From Tropicimonas sp. IMCC6043 (GTDB lineage Bacteria; Pseudomonadota; Alphaproteobacteria; Rhodobacterales; Rhodobacteraceae), in NCBI RefSeq assembly GCF_004146235.1, contig NZ_SELO01000026.1:1-54125 (forward strand): a stretch of DNA of 54,125 nt, written 5' to 3'. Below the pieces are notes generated by a model. That model was not told the DNA's origin and made no database searches. It saw nothing but the letters and a program-made list of their open reading frames with translations. Position 1 is the first letter of the stretch; each line of letters starts with the position of its first letter. Below are positions 44,258-53,484 of the stretch, in pieces. Made by a program: the position numbers and the translations under genes.

Positions 44258-44587
44258 ATGCCAAGACTATCCGCTCTCGTGGAGCGGTTTCCAGAGCGAG
44301 AACTGGAGATCCTCAGGCTTTGTGCCCGGGACACCGAGTTTCGGTATGTCTGCGAAGACTACGAAGCGGCGGTAAAGGCGCTCCGGCACTGGCAAAGCGT
44401 CGATACCAATGCACTTCGAGTAGTCGAATACCGCCAGCTCGCGGGCGAGATCGCTGATGAAATCACAGAGCGTCTGGGCGCCGGATCCGCGTCCGTCACA
44501 TCGCTTCAGGACAACCGATCCGGACAGGCACCCAGATCGACCCACGAGGTGTGGGAGAAGACCAACACGCAACGGGAGATGGAATGA
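44258..44587 (+). CDS. Unrecognised 109-residue protein leading the sulfatase operon
   Basis: The protein starts MPRLSALVERFPERELEILR and continues with helical, acidic sequence (EDYEAAVKALRHWQSVD, EYRQLAGEIADEITERL), ending in a disordered tail. No signal peptide or catalytic motif is seen. GGGGAGAG lies just ahead of the ATG. Its stop overlaps the sulfatase start (ATGATGA), so the two are coupled. The role is unknown. Confidence 0.6.
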   Translation: MPRLSALVERFPERELEILRLCARDTEFRYVCEDYEAAVKALRHWQSVDTNALRVVEYRQLAGEIADEITERLGAGSASVTSLQDNRSGQAPRSTHEVWEKTNTQREME

Positions 44588-46338
44588 TGAAATTTAAAAG
44601 ACGTGACGGGTCCGTGGCCCACCGCGCAGGAGCGCTCTTCGCGAGCGCGCTCGCGCTGGGCGCGTCAGCCTTCGGGCTGACGGCTCCGGCCGACGCGCAG
44701 GATGCGGCGAAAAAACCCAACATCCTGTTTATCATGGGCGACGACATCGGCTGGATGCAGCCGTCGATCTACCATCGTGGCCTGATGGTCGGCGAAACGC
44801 CGAACATCGACCGGATCGGTGCTGAAGGTGCCATGTTCACCGACTATTACGCCGAGCAGAGCTGCACGGCAGGGCGCAACGCCTTCTTCACCGGCATGCA
44901 GCCGCTGCGTACCGGCATGATCATGCCGCAACTGCCGGGCAGCCCAAGCTACCTTCAGCCTGGCACCCCGTCGCTTGCTGTCTTCCTGCGGGATCTCGGC
45001 TACAACACCGGCGAGTTCGGCAAGAACCATCTCGGGGATCATACCGATGCCCTGCCAACTGCCCACGGCTTCCAGGAGTTTTGGGGCTATCTCTATCACC
45101 TCGACGCGATGCAGGGGGTGAGCTTCCCCGACATCAACACGTCCGCGACCGACCAGACCATCGCGCCGCCTTGCAAGAACACACCGATTCCCGGACTGGC
45201 AGAAGTGCCCGGCGCCGTCGACCCGGCGACGACCATCTGCCTGACGCCGCCGCGTCCGGTGATGTACTGCACGTCGAGCGATGGAACCTCGGCCAACCAA
45301 ACCTGCAAGGACGAAGGTCCGCTGACACTGGAGCGCTCCAAGACAATTGACGAGGAAATCTCGGCACAGGTCATCGACTTCCTCGACCGCAACGACCCCG
45401 AGGAGACCGGCAAGCCGTTCTTCGTCTGGTACAACCCGGCCCGAATGCACATCACAACCGTCTTGTCGGACAAGTATCTGGCCGAAGTCGGTGAGGCCGG
45501 CGGCAAGGACTGGGGCGTCAACGAAGCCGGCATGAAGCAGATGGACGACAATATCGGTTATGTGCTGCAAAAGCTCGAGGAGATGGGCGAGCTCGACAAT
45601 ACCATCGTCGTCTTTACCACCGACAACGGCGCTGAGACGATCACCTTCCCCGATGGCGGAGTGACACCGTTCAAGGGCGGCAAGTTGAGCACCTGGGAAG
45701 GGGGCATGCGGGCGCCGGCGGTCATTCGCTGGCCAGGCAAGATCGAACCCGGCACCGTGCTGAACGACATCTTCGCGTCGCTCGATTGGCTGCCGACGCT
45801 GGTCGAAGCGGCCGGTGGCCCCAAGGGCAACGATCTGAAGGCCGAACTTGAAAAAGGCACCTACCCCGGGATTGTCAAGACTACGCTCGATGGAGTCAAT
45901 CAGATGGCGTATCTGACCGGCGAGTCCGACGCGGCAGCGCGAGACTACTTTATGTATTACTCGGGCAAGGATCCGTCGGCGGTTCGCTTCAAGAACTGGA
46001 AGATGTATTTTGCCATGGTGTCGGATGACCCGTCCGGCTTCATTTCGGGCGTTATGCCGTTCCACTGGACCCAGGTCGTGAACATCAAGCGCGACCCTTT
46101 CGAGACGTCTATCGGGCAGCAGATAAAGACACTGTTCGGAATGGGCGGCGCGATTGCCGCTCCCATGACGGCCTATGTCTACGACTGGAACATTCTGCCG
46201 CTCGGCCAGCAGCTGTGGCTCAGGGAACTTGAGACCTATCGCGACTTCCCGCCGATGCAGGATCCGGCCAGCTACAATCTTGAGCAGGTTATCCAGCAAG
46301 TGAAGAACATGAACACGTCGAGCCACGCGGGCCACTAA
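44584..46338 (+). CDS. Type I sulfatase (secreted arylsulfatase-like), copy 1
   Basis: This 584-residue alkaline-phosphatase-superfamily hydrolase removes sulfate from sulfate esters. It has a cleavable signal peptide (hydrophobic core to PADAQ, about residue 40). A metal-binding FIMGDDIGWMQ follows, and the formylglycine site is SCTAGRNAFFTG (about residues 96-107), where C-T-A-G-R is the C-x-A/P-x-R signature. Further metal or substrate residues lie in FGKNHLGDH and VFTTDNGAE. The activating formylglycine-generating enzyme is not in the window. A related copy follows at 47028, so the operon may process a sulfated polymer or ester in the periplasm. Confidence 0.87.
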   Translation: MMKFKRRDGSVAHRAGALFASALALGASAFGLTAPADAQDAAKKPNILFIMGDDIGWMQPSIYHRGLMVGETPNIDRIGAEGAMFTDYYAEQSCTAGRNAFFTGMQPLRTGMIMPQLPGSPSYLQPGTPSLAVFLRDLGYNTGEFGKNHLGDHTDALPTAHGFQEFWGYLYHLDAMQGVSFPDINTSATDQTIAPPCKNTPIPGLAEVPGAVDPATTICLTPPRPVMYCTSSDGTSANQTCKDEGPLTLERSKTIDEEISAQVIDFLDRNDPEETGKPFFVWYNPARMHITTVLSDKYLAEVGEAGGKDWGVNEAGMKQMDDNIGYVLQKLEEMGELDNTIVVFTTDNGAETITFPDGGVTPFKGGKLSTWEGGMRAPAVIRWPGKIEPGTVLNDIFASLDWLPTLVEAAGGPKGNDLKAELEKGTYPGIVKTTLDGVNQMAYLTGESDAAARDYFMYYSGKDPSAVRFKNWKMYFAMVSDDPSGFISGVMPFHWTQVVNIKRDPFETSIGQQIKTLFGMGGAIAAPMTAYVYDWNILPLGQQLWLRELETYRDFPPMQDPASYNLEQVIQQVKNMNTSSHAGH

Positions 46339-46506
46339 CTCGAAAGCTGGATGACTTCAGTGAACCAGCGTCAGGCACCCGGGGATCGGGCGCCTGTATC
46401 AGACCAAACCTGCCGCGGCGTGCATCACGGCCCGCCGCGGCAGCTAGGCTCCCCGAACCTCGATCTTCTCAGGACCTCGAGCAGAAAAATAACACAAGAA
46501 CAGGAT

Positions 46507-46969
46507 ATGAAATACGCCGCACTTGGGTTGGCTGCTGCAACCGCGCTGATCTTGTCAACCTCCGGGGCCCACGCACGCGCCGACATCGGCGTTCTGACGT
46601 GCAAGCTGACGGATGTCAAAAACGACATCGTCTATTCCAGGGAGGAGTTCGCCTGCGAGTTCAAGCCGAATGTCGGCGATACGCAGACCTATTACCGGCG
46701 AGTTCAAAGCGCTCGGCGTCAATCTGTCGGTCACGAAGGACGTGACGCTCGTCTGGGCCGTGCTCGCTCCGTCGGGGGACCCGACCAAGGCGAGCTCGCT
46801 CGCTGGCAAATATTTCGACGGAACCGCGGCAGTCTCGCTCGGCGCAGGCGCAGCGGCGAACATTTTCGTCGGCAGCGGGGCGGACACGTTCACTCTCCAG
46901 CCGCTCAGTGCCTCGGAGATCCTCGGGGCCGGCGCCTCACTGGAGGTCGAGGAAATCGACCTGCGCTGA
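46507..46969 (+). pseudogene. Frameshifted DUF992 secreted protein gene
   Basis: Start ATG 46507 gives a signal peptide (MKYAALGLAAATALIL, cleavage near HARA) and then DIGVLTCKLTDVKN, the DUF992 opening. At 46692-46693 an extra T (TATTACC instead of TATACC) changes the frame. In the +1 frame the domain continues TGEFKALGVNLSVTKDVTL and ends ASLEVEEIDLR at 46969. The total of 463 bases is one more than a multiple of three, as expected for one insertion. Either the gene is freshly broken or the base is a sequencing error. It lies between two sulfatase genes. Confidence 0.72.
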
Positions 46970-47027
46970 TTTATGTCCGGGAGGGTCCGGAAGGACCGTC
47001 CCTCACCCAGACCTGGAAGGGGCCACT

Positions 47028-48611
47028 ATGACGCAACGCTCAAGACTACTTACCGCCGCGCTTGCCGCGCTGTATCTCCCGATCGCCTCATCCGCCCTGG
47101 CGCAGGGTGCCGGCGCCAAACCCAATATCCTTGTGATCTGGGGGGACGATATCGGCCAATTCAACATCAGCGCCAACAACTTCGGCATGATGGGATACCG
47201 CACGCCGAATATCGACAGGATCTACGTGGGAGGCGCCATGTTCACAGACTGGTACGGGCAACAAAGCTGTACTGCCGGGCGAGCCGCTTTCATAACCGGG
47301 CAGTCTCCCATTCGAACCGGCCTGACCAAGGTTGGCCTGCCAGGGGCGCCGGAGGGAATGAATACTCTGGACCCGACCATCGCAGGTCTGCTCAAGCCGC
47401 TGGGCTACATGACGGGCCAGTTCGGCAAGAACCACCTGGGCGATCTTGATGAGATGTTTCCGACCAACAACGGCTTTGACGAGTTCTTCGGCAACCTCTA
47501 CCACCTGAACGCCGAGGAAGAGCCGCAGAGCCCAGATTACCCACAGAACCCGGAGTTCAAGAAACAGTTCGGCCCGCGAGGTGTCATCGAATCGACTGCG
47601 AATTACGACGACAACGGCGCACTCATCGGACAGGATATCGTGGATACCGGTCCCCTGACACGCGAGAGGATGGAGACGGTAGACGAAGAGGTGACGGAAC
47701 GGGCGCTCGCTTTCATGGAGAAGGCGCATGCGGCAGACAAGCCCTTTTTCCTGTGGTGGAACTCCACCCGGATGCACATCTTTACGCATTTGAAGCCCGA
47801 ATCGCAGGGCGTGACCGGCCTGGGCATCTATGCCGACGGCATGGTGGAGCACGACAAAATGGTCGGCCAACTTCTCGACAAGCTCGATGAACTGCGTATC
47901 GCCGACAATACCATCGTCATGTACTCGTCGGACAATGGTGCCGAGACCTTCACATGGCCCGATGGTGGCACGACGATGCTCAAGGGCGAGAAGAACACCC
48001 AGTGGGAAGGCGGCTTCCGTGTTCCAACGGCGATCCGCTGGCCAGGTACGATTGAGCCGGGTACAGTCATCAACGAGATTGTGGCCCATGAGGACATGTT
48101 GCCGACCCTGCTGACCGCGGCCGGAGAACCGGATATCAAGGAGCGTCTTCTCGAAGGTGGCATCGAGGCCATCGGGCGGAGCTACAAGGTTCATCTCGAC
48201 GGCTATGATCTGACTGCGGCCCTCAAGGGCGAGGCGGAATGGCCTCGCGAGGAGTTCATCTACTGGACGGACGACGGCTCGGTTGCGGCATTGCGGTACG
48301 GTGCCTGGAAAATGACGTTCCTGCGCCAGAACGCCGAAGGCTACAAGGTCTGGACCACGCCCTTCGAGGTCTTGCGTGCGCCATCCATCACCAATCTGAT
48401 CATGGACCCGTTCGAGCGCGCCGAAGCCGAGGACGCCATGGGCTATCAGCGGTGGTGGATCGAGCACATGTTCGTCATCGCCCCGGCCGGTGCCTATGTC
48501 GGGCGCTGGCTCCAGAGCTTCCAGGATTTTCCGCCGAGGCAGAAGCCCGGCAGCTTCAATCTCGACCGTGTCATGGAAGCGGTCCTGGCAGGCTCGTCGG
48601 GCAACCAGTAG
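47028..48611 (+). CDS. Type I sulfatase (secreted arylsulfatase-like), copy 2
   Basis: This 527-residue protein has a signal peptide (LLTAALAALYLPIASSALAQ), the metal site VIWGDDIGQFN, the formylglycine motif SCTAGRAAFITG (about residues 80-91), and FGKNHLGDL and MYSSDNGAE. It shares long stretches with copy 1, including FFGNLYHL and a C-terminal FPPRQKPGSFNLDRV, so the two arose by duplication but have diverged. ATG 47028 follows GAAGGGG. The frame open upstream to 46908 overlaps the DUF992 gene and is not used. Substrate is unknown. Confidence 0.87.
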   Translation: MTQRSRLLTAALAALYLPIASSALAQGAGAKPNILVIWGDDIGQFNISANNFGMMGYRTPNIDRIYVGGAMFTDWYGQQSCTAGRAAFITGQSPIRTGLTKVGLPGAPEGMNTLDPTIAGLLKPLGYMTGQFGKNHLGDLDEMFPTNNGFDEFFGNLYHLNAEEEPQSPDYPQNPEFKKQFGPRGVIESTANYDDNGALIGQDIVDTGPLTRERMETVDEEVTERALAFMEKAHAADKPFFLWWNSTRMHIFTHLKPESQGVTGLGIYADGMVEHDKMVGQLLDKLDELRIADNTIVMYSSDNGAETFTWPDGGTTMLKGEKNTQWEGGFRVPTAIRWPGTIEPGTVINEIVAHEDMLPTLLTAAGEPDIKERLLEGGIEAIGRSYKVHLDGYDLTAALKGEAEWPREEFIYWTDDGSVAALRYGAWKMTFLRQNAEGYKVWTTPFEVLRAPSITNLIMDPFERAEAEDAMGYQRWWIEHMFVIAPAGAYVGRWLQSFQDFPPRQKPGSFNLDRVMEAVLAGSSGNQ

Positions 48612-48652
48612 GATTGGATCTGATATGCAGCACCCGCAATTCTTGATCCATC

Positions 48653-48922
48653 GGCGCGGCCTATCTCCCGAGCTTCCTCGAACCGCGACGGACGGCGGAT
48701 AAGGCTCTGGCTGCGGTCATCCAGGAAGCCTACGTGCACGGCGTCTCGATGGGTTCGGCCGACTGTCCGCTTAAGGCAATGGGGGAGGGCAGGATGTCGA
48801 AGAGCCAGGTCAGCCGGCTCTGCGCCGAGATCGAGGGCGATTGCGCCTTCCGGAAGCTACTTGGCATCGCCCCGGGCGGTGACGGTGAGCACCTGACACC
48901 GGGTGAGGAAGACGCTTCCTAG
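48653..48922 (+). pseudogene. IS256-family transposase fragment fused to an unrelated tail
   Basis: The open frame reads YLPSFLEPRRTADKALAAVI, QEAYVHGVS and SKSQVSRLCAEIEG, typical of the N-terminal third of IS256/mutator transposases. After EIEG the IS256 match ends and the frame continues CAFRKLLGIAPGGDGEHLTP to a stop at 48920-48922. The same junction occurs in the copy at 52500-52791. The reading frame is intact but has no catalytic residues. Confidence 0.6.
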
Positions 48923-49087
48923 CGCGCCGAGGCCGTGGGGGCCCTCGTCGAGCAGCACGGCCTCACTGAGGAGAAAGCGCATCAGTTCGTCACCGCCGCC
49001 CAGAACGGCTATCTGCGCCAGATCCAGATCCGCAACCCGGAGGCGTGGGACGAACTTGGCCTCGGGCCGGTGCCAGAGGATGAGTGA
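48921..49087 (+). pseudogene. Orphan 3' fragment of the gene at 53896
   Basis: The first 52 bases are identical to 54074-54125 at the window end. The frame then continues EKAHQFVTAAQNGYLRQIQI and ends NPEAWDELGLGPVPEDE. It therefore shows what the C-terminus of the truncated gene at the window end probably looks like. No start is present, because the fragment follows directly on the IS256-derived frame. The gap from here to 49380 holds nothing else I recognise. Confidence 0.6.
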
Positions 49088-49380
49088 TCGTTGAGTAACG
49101 CAGGCCATCATCGCCGAGGTGCCGGGCGCGGAGAGGGGCGGGAGAAGCCGCCTGGTGCTCAGGTTACCCGAGGAGATCTTCGCCTTCTGACGGGCCACGG
49201 AGAGCGCCTCAAGCGACGTCATCGGGGATCTCCTGCGCCAGCTCCTGCCGACTGGCCAGAGAACTCTCGACGAGGAGCAGGGAAGGTCAAAAGGACGGTC
49301 GCTTAAGACTGGCCGTTGCTTGAATCTGCAACGCTTATCGCAGACAGACAAAGTCGGAACCCGAACCCGGAGACGACGCC

Positions 49381-50547
49381 ATGCCCGACGCCCTGATGCT
49401 CTTCCAGCCACTCAAGCTGCGTGGCCTCAAGACCCGCAACCGCGTTGTGATCTCGCCCATGTGCCAGTATTCGGCGCACGATGGACACCTGGACGACTGG
49501 CATCTTGTCCATCTCGGCCGGTTCGCCATCGGCGGTGCCGGCATCGTGTTCACCGAGGCCACCGCCGTGCAGAAAAGAGGGCGCATCACACATGGTTGCC
49601 CGGGCCTCTGGGCCGACAGCCAGATCCCCGGGCACACGCGGGTTGCCCAGTTCCTGCTGCGCCATGGCGCCATTCCTGCGATCCAGCTGGGCCATGCCGG
49701 GCGCAAGGCTGGAACGCAGCGGCCCTGGTTCGGCAACGGCCCCCTCGGCGAGGACGATTTCGCACGCGGTGAAATGCCGTGGACGCCCGTGGGCGCCTCG
49801 GCGATCCCGGTCGCAGAGGGCTGGCCGGTTCCGCATGAACTGACCGTGGCCGAGATCCAGGCTCTGATCGCGGATTATGTATCGGCCGCGCATCGCGCCC
49901 GCGAAGCCGGCTACCGCATTGTCGAGATCCATGGCGCCCATGGGTATCTCGTTCACAGCTTTCTTTCGCCTTTGTCGAACAGGCGAACGGACGCCTACGG
50001 CGGTGATCTGAAGGGGCGGATGCGGGTTGCCCTCGAAATCGCTGAAGCAATACGCGCTGCCTGGCCCCAGGACCTGCCGCTGTTCTTCCGGACCTCGGCA
50101 GTCGATGGCGCCCCCGAGGGCTGGAGTCTCGATGATACGGTCGTTCTTGCCCGTGCGCTGAAAGCGATCGGGGTCGAAGTCATGGACTGTTCGTCGGGCG
50201 GCATCGCGGGCTCCGCGATGGCGGGTGGCGGACAGAAGCGCCAGCCGGGGTTCCAGGTGCCTTATGCCGAACGGGTCCGCAAAGAGGTCAGCATGCCGAC
50301 CATGGCCGTGGGCCTTATCACCCATCCTGAACAGGCCGAGGGGATCCTTGCCGACGGAAGCGCCGATCTCATCGCCATCGCACGCGAGGCGCTCGCCAAT
50401 CCGAATTGGGCGCTCCATGCCGCGCGCGATCTCGGGCACGACACCACCTTCTCGGCCTGGCCGGAACAGTCCGGGTGGTGGCTGGCTGCGCGGGAACGGA
50501 CGTCCGAGTTCTACAAGCCTTGCGGTCATGCAGCAGAAGCACGATGA
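49381..50547 (+). CDS. Old Yellow Enzyme-family NADH:flavin oxidoreductase
   Basis: This 388-residue FMN-dependent ene-reductase of the YqjM-like class reduces activated C=C bonds with NAD(P)H. Motifs seen are VVISPMCQYSA with the class cysteine (about residue 27), IQLGHAGRKA (about residues 101-110), HGAHGYLVHSFLSPLSNRRT with the substrate-binding H...H and Y (about residues 184-203), and AVGLITHPEQAE for FMN phosphate. Length and start are standard. It is flanked by decayed elements and has no evident operon partner. Confidence 0.9.
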   Translation: MPDALMLFQPLKLRGLKTRNRVVISPMCQYSAHDGHLDDWHLVHLGRFAIGGAGIVFTEATAVQKRGRITHGCPGLWADSQIPGHTRVAQFLLRHGAIPAIQLGHAGRKAGTQRPWFGNGPLGEDDFARGEMPWTPVGASAIPVAEGWPVPHELTVAEIQALIADYVSAAHRAREAGYRIVEIHGAHGYLVHSFLSPLSNRRTDAYGGDLKGRMRVALEIAEAIRAAWPQDLPLFFRTSAVDGAPEGWSLDDTVVLARALKAIGVEVMDCSSGGIAGSAMAGGGQKRQPGFQVPYAERVRKEVSMPTMAVGLITHPEQAEGILADGSADLIAIAREALANPNWALHAARDLGHDTTFSAWPEQSGWWLAARERTSEFYKPCGHAAEAR

Positions 50548-50559
50548 CCAGAAGAAAGG

Positions 50560-50900
50560 CGACGAGATAGGCCAGGAACTGGACCAGCGTCGCCAGCAAG
50601 GGCGTGGCCTCGCTCGTGACCTGGTGGGAAAAGGCAAGCGAACATCGTTGCGGTTTGGCCGGGAAAAATCGGCGAGACGTCCCCAGAAATCAATGGCTGC
50701 CAAAATGCTCCGAACCCGTAGGCGACCCAACGCCACGAAGGTGACCCGACAATACCGGCGTCAGCAGCGCTGAGGGTGAACTCAATCAGGGCCATGACCC
50801 CAACAACCCACAAGAGAAACGCTGGTGCACCAACCTGCTGGTCACGGCGAACCTTGGAGGAGGTCGGGGTAGTTCGGAAATGCATGGCCTGATGCCTCGT
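50560..50900 (-). pseudogene. Decayed rhomboid-like membrane protein fragment
   Basis: Minus-strand reading gives FLLWVVGVMALIEFTLSAAD, RWVAYGFGAFWQPLISGD and FPGQTATMF, which resembles the N-terminal part of rhomboid-type membrane proteins. Beyond M-F-A-C-L-F the frame changes to AFSHQVTSEATPLLATLVQF and further hydrophobic text. The serine-histidine active site is not found. Family assignment is weak. Confidence 0.25.
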
Positions 50901-50965
50901 CCAATAGCGGGGTGGTGGGAACATATCCTCCAATCTTGACCAGCGGGCAACCAGACCATCGACCA

Positions 50966-51050
50966 CGACCCCACAGGAGGCCGTGGAAGCCGCCAGAGAG
51001 GGCATTCTGGCCGTTGCCAGGGGGAAGGAGGTCAGCATGTCCGAGGAAAG
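50966..51050 (+). repeat. Decayed copy of part of the DUF5681-like gene at 30216
   Basis: CAGGAGGCCGTGGAAGCCGC and the following bases match 30510-30580 closely, with scattered changes. The encoded text E-A-V-E-A-A-R-E-G-I-L-A and V-S-M-S-E-E parallels that gene. It marks a second, mostly lost element of the same kind. The remaining sequence of the 916-bp gap (50548-51463) has no supported gene. Confidence 0.6.
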
Positions 51051-51463
51051 GTACCGAAGATCATCGCGACCATTTTGCTGTCGCTGCTGGGTTCAAACTC
51101 AGTAGCGTCGATCATAGTGTGCTCACGTCCTGATGACTTCGCGCCGCGTCTGCTTCGTCTTCATCGCCCGCGTCATGCTCGGGAAGGCGGGCTGTTTTGA
51201 CATCGGCGGCGCTCCTCTTGTGGATCCGCCAACCCTATCAGATCATGCCCACGGGCGAATGTTTTTCAGACTTTCCTACAATTCAAGTCGCCGGGCTTCC
51301 TTTCCTCCGTCCGGTCCTCGCGGCCCGCCTGCAGCCCGGCCATGAGTTCATATTACCTTGCGTCACTCAAACTGTGCTAACCTCTCCCCGTGGGACTGCG
51401 GACGACAAACGATCCGCATGGTGCGGGCGCAGATCCGGGTCCCCGTTTTCAGGGAGGACACAG

Positions 51464-51793
51464 ATGCCACGTTTTATCATCACCGGGAACTATACTCAGG
51501 CCGCCGCCAAGGGGATGCTGGCCCATCCGAGCGACCGCGGTGCAGCCACCGGCGCGCTGATCGAGGCTGCCGGCGGCACGATGGAGGCCTTCTACGCCAC
51601 CACCGGCCCGACCGACTTCATCATTATTGCGACCACCGATGACGTCACCGACATCATTGCGTCGCTGATCGTCGCCGGGGCCTCGGGCGCGGCCAGCAAC
51701 CTGCAGACGCAACGTGCCTTCACCTCGGAGGAACTCCTAGCGATGCAGAAGAAGGCCGTTGATCTCGCGGCTGCCTATTCGCCGCCGGGCTGA
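51464..51793 (+). CDS. GYD-domain protein
   Basis: This 109-residue protein fits the GYD domain: FIITGNYTQAAAKGMLAHPS, DRGAATGALIEAAGGTMEAF, YATTGPTDFIIIATTDD. GYD proteins are small ferredoxin-like-fold proteins of unclear function. ATG 51464 follows AGGGAGGA at good spacing; an open frame to 51197 is not used. It is a single gene with no operon partner. Confidence 0.85.
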   Translation: MPRFIITGNYTQAAAKGMLAHPSDRGAATGALIEAAGGTMEAFYATTGPTDFIIIATTDDVTDIIASLIVAGASGAASNLQTQRAFTSEELLAMQKKAVDLAAAYSPPG

Positions 51794-51996
51794 GCCCAAG
51801 GCACCTCCGCTACTCTCGGCGCGCCGGGCGCGGCCCGGGCTTCAGTCGGAGCTGGGGACGGTTGATCAGGAAGTTGGATAACTACACCGGGTCCACACGC
51901 ATCACCCAAGATGCTCACGTGGGTGGATAGGTAGCCTCCCTAATCGGCAGGGAGGAACTTCAAAAAACAATGCCGACCCTGTGAGCGCGTAGGATG

Positions 51997-52310
51997 GTGC
52001 GGCGAGAGGCTGACACCCCCCTCGCCGCACTCCGGGTGGCAGGTGTCTGTGAGGGAAAAGGAGACACCGTGCACCACACTGAGGCAAACGGTTGGACATT
52101 TAAGTGACGTACGGGTGAAAACACGGCGGCGAGTGGTCCACTCAGCACCACTCGCCGCCTGCACGATATAATTCATTGTTGGAAACTGACAGGTAAGTAG
52201 CTTTGAATGTCAGTTGGTCAAGAAAGTTTCCGAGAGGCGGCGCGCGGACTACGCTGCAGCGGTGACGGCGCAAAGAAAAGCGACGAGCGTCAATGAGGGA
52301 CGCTCGCCGC
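51997..52310. repeat. Three related GCGGCGAG/CTCGCCGC hairpins
   Basis: Stems are at 51997-52030 (10 bp perfect), 52125-52159 (12 bp perfect) and 52280-52310 (12 bp with one mismatch). All share the core GCGGCGAG...CTCGCCGC (GCGACGAG in the third) with loops of 14-17 bases that differ in sequence. Start spacing is 128 and 155 bases. There is no gene in 51794-52499 that would explain them. They could be structured RNA, protein-binding dyads or REP-like repeats. Confidence 0.6.
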
Positions 52311-52499
52311 GAAAATGCTGGAAACGGGCGGTTTCAAAACTAGCCTAGAATACGGCAAGAGTGTGGCGAAAGTATGACCAGACATTCCCAACTGGTCTGC
52401 CAGTTGATGGCAAGATCGCCTGATTTCGCTCTCTGATCAAGCATTGCGCGCGGCAGGCGGTGCTCACGTAGACTGGAACACGTGATTGTAGGCGGATCG

Positions 52500-52791
52500 G
52501 GCTGGGACACCCGCGCCGGCCGGCTCGAGCTTGCGATCCCGAAGCTGCGCTAGGGGAGCTATCTAACAAGCTCCCGCGAACCGCGGCGGATGGCGGAAGA
52601 GGCTCTGGTCGCCGTCATCCGGAAAGCCTAGGTCCACAGCGTCTCGACGCGCTCGGTCGATGATCTTGTGAAGGCCATGGGTGCGGGCGGCATGTCGAAG
52701 ATCCAGGTCAGCCGGCTGTGCGCAGAGATCGAGGGCGAGCAGGCCTTCCGGACTCTGCTCCGGATTACACCGGGCGGTGACGGGGAATAAC
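52500..52791 (+). pseudogene. IS256-family transposase fragment with three in-frame stops
   Basis: The frame reads GWDTRAGRLELAIPKLR, stop, GSYLTSSREPRRMAEEALVA, V-I-R-K-A, stop, VHSVSTRSVDDLVKAMGAGG, MSKIQVSRLCAEIEGEQAFR and then TPGGDGE followed by a stop. It parallels the copy at 48653-48922 through the same EIEG junction. The three stops show it is dead. It starts a little further upstream in the transposase than the other copy. Confidence 0.7.
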
Positions 52792-52925
52792 TCACACCGG
52801 ATGAAGATTACATCCCCAAGGCCGGCCCCGCGACCGTCAGGACCTGACTGACCACTCCATCCGACCTTTCAGATGGCCCTGCCAGACGAGCCGGGCCTCT
52901 GCGTTTCTGCGCCCTCGTCAGACAT

Positions 52926-52990
52926 CTGTCCGGATACGTATCGAGGGGGCGACGCCACTTCCCGGTCCCGAAACTGTCCGGATACCTATG
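52926..52990 (+). repeat. Direct repeat CTGTCCGGATAC, two copies 48 bases apart
   Basis: Copies at 52926 and 52974 share CTGTCCGGATAC and a partly matching TAT-G-GG tail. They lie just upstream of the gene at 53033 and may be operator or promoter repeats of the small-gene cassette. The rest of 52792-53032 shows no gene. Confidence 0.35.
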
Positions 52991-53032
52991 GGGTGGCAGC
53001 CCGCCTCCCGATCCAAACGGCAGGGGGCCACC

Positions 53033-53413
53033 ATGCGCTACCACCTCTTCCAGCCCATCCTCTCCGACGCGCGCTACCACGAGGTCAACAGCGCCGGACG
53101 GAGCAACGTCGACTGGAGTAACCCGCATCTCGACCTGACCTCGTGGCTGCAGCCTGAGGCAGCCGCAGGACGCGTCACCGACGCCCTTGATGCCGAGCTC
53201 TTCACCCACGCCTGCACCGTCGAGACTGGCGACCTCGAAGCGCTCTTCGCGTTCACCAACAGGGTGGCACCGGACGCCGGAAGGCTGCTCGCCAGCCAAA
53301 GCCGGGGGCGCTACGGTTCCGTCGGCGACGACGGCAAGGCATATGCCTGCTGCAGCTTCGGCTGGGCGGAGCTGCCCGACAGCCTCGCCGGCCGCTTCAA
53401 GCCAGTCACCTGA
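53033..53413 (+). CDS. Unrecognised 126-residue protein, first gene of terminal cassette
   Basis: The protein starts MRYHLFQPILSDARYHEVNS. It contains HLDLTSWLQPEAAAGRVTDA and CCSFGWAELPDSLAGRFKP. No signal peptide or recognised domain is present. ATG 53033 was chosen because GGGGGCC precedes it and the upstream in-frame region overlaps the direct repeats. Similar small proteins with this W-rich style occur on mobile elements, but I cannot name the family. Confidence 0.55.
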   Translation: MRYHLFQPILSDARYHEVNSAGRSNVDWSNPHLDLTSWLQPEAAAGRVTDALDAELFTHACTVETGDLEALFAFTNRVAPDAGRLLASQSRGRYGSVGDDGKAYACCSFGWAELPDSLAGRFKPVT

Positions 53414-53484
53414 CCGGATGACCCGCCGCAAGGCGGGGCCGCGTGCCGCAAGGCGGCGCTTCCACCACCCGAAAGGACACCACT

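Noticed and set aside
44665-46335. Very long open frame on the minus strand opposite the first sulfatase
   Set aside because: Strong third-position GC bias creates mirror frames; the plus strand encodes a clear sulfatase with signal peptide and formylglycine motif. The same applies to 47088-48467 opposite the second sulfatase.
51997-52310. Possible CRISPR array from three similar dyads
   Set aside because: Spacing is too long and irregular, repeats are not identical, loops rather than spacers vary, and no cas gene is present.
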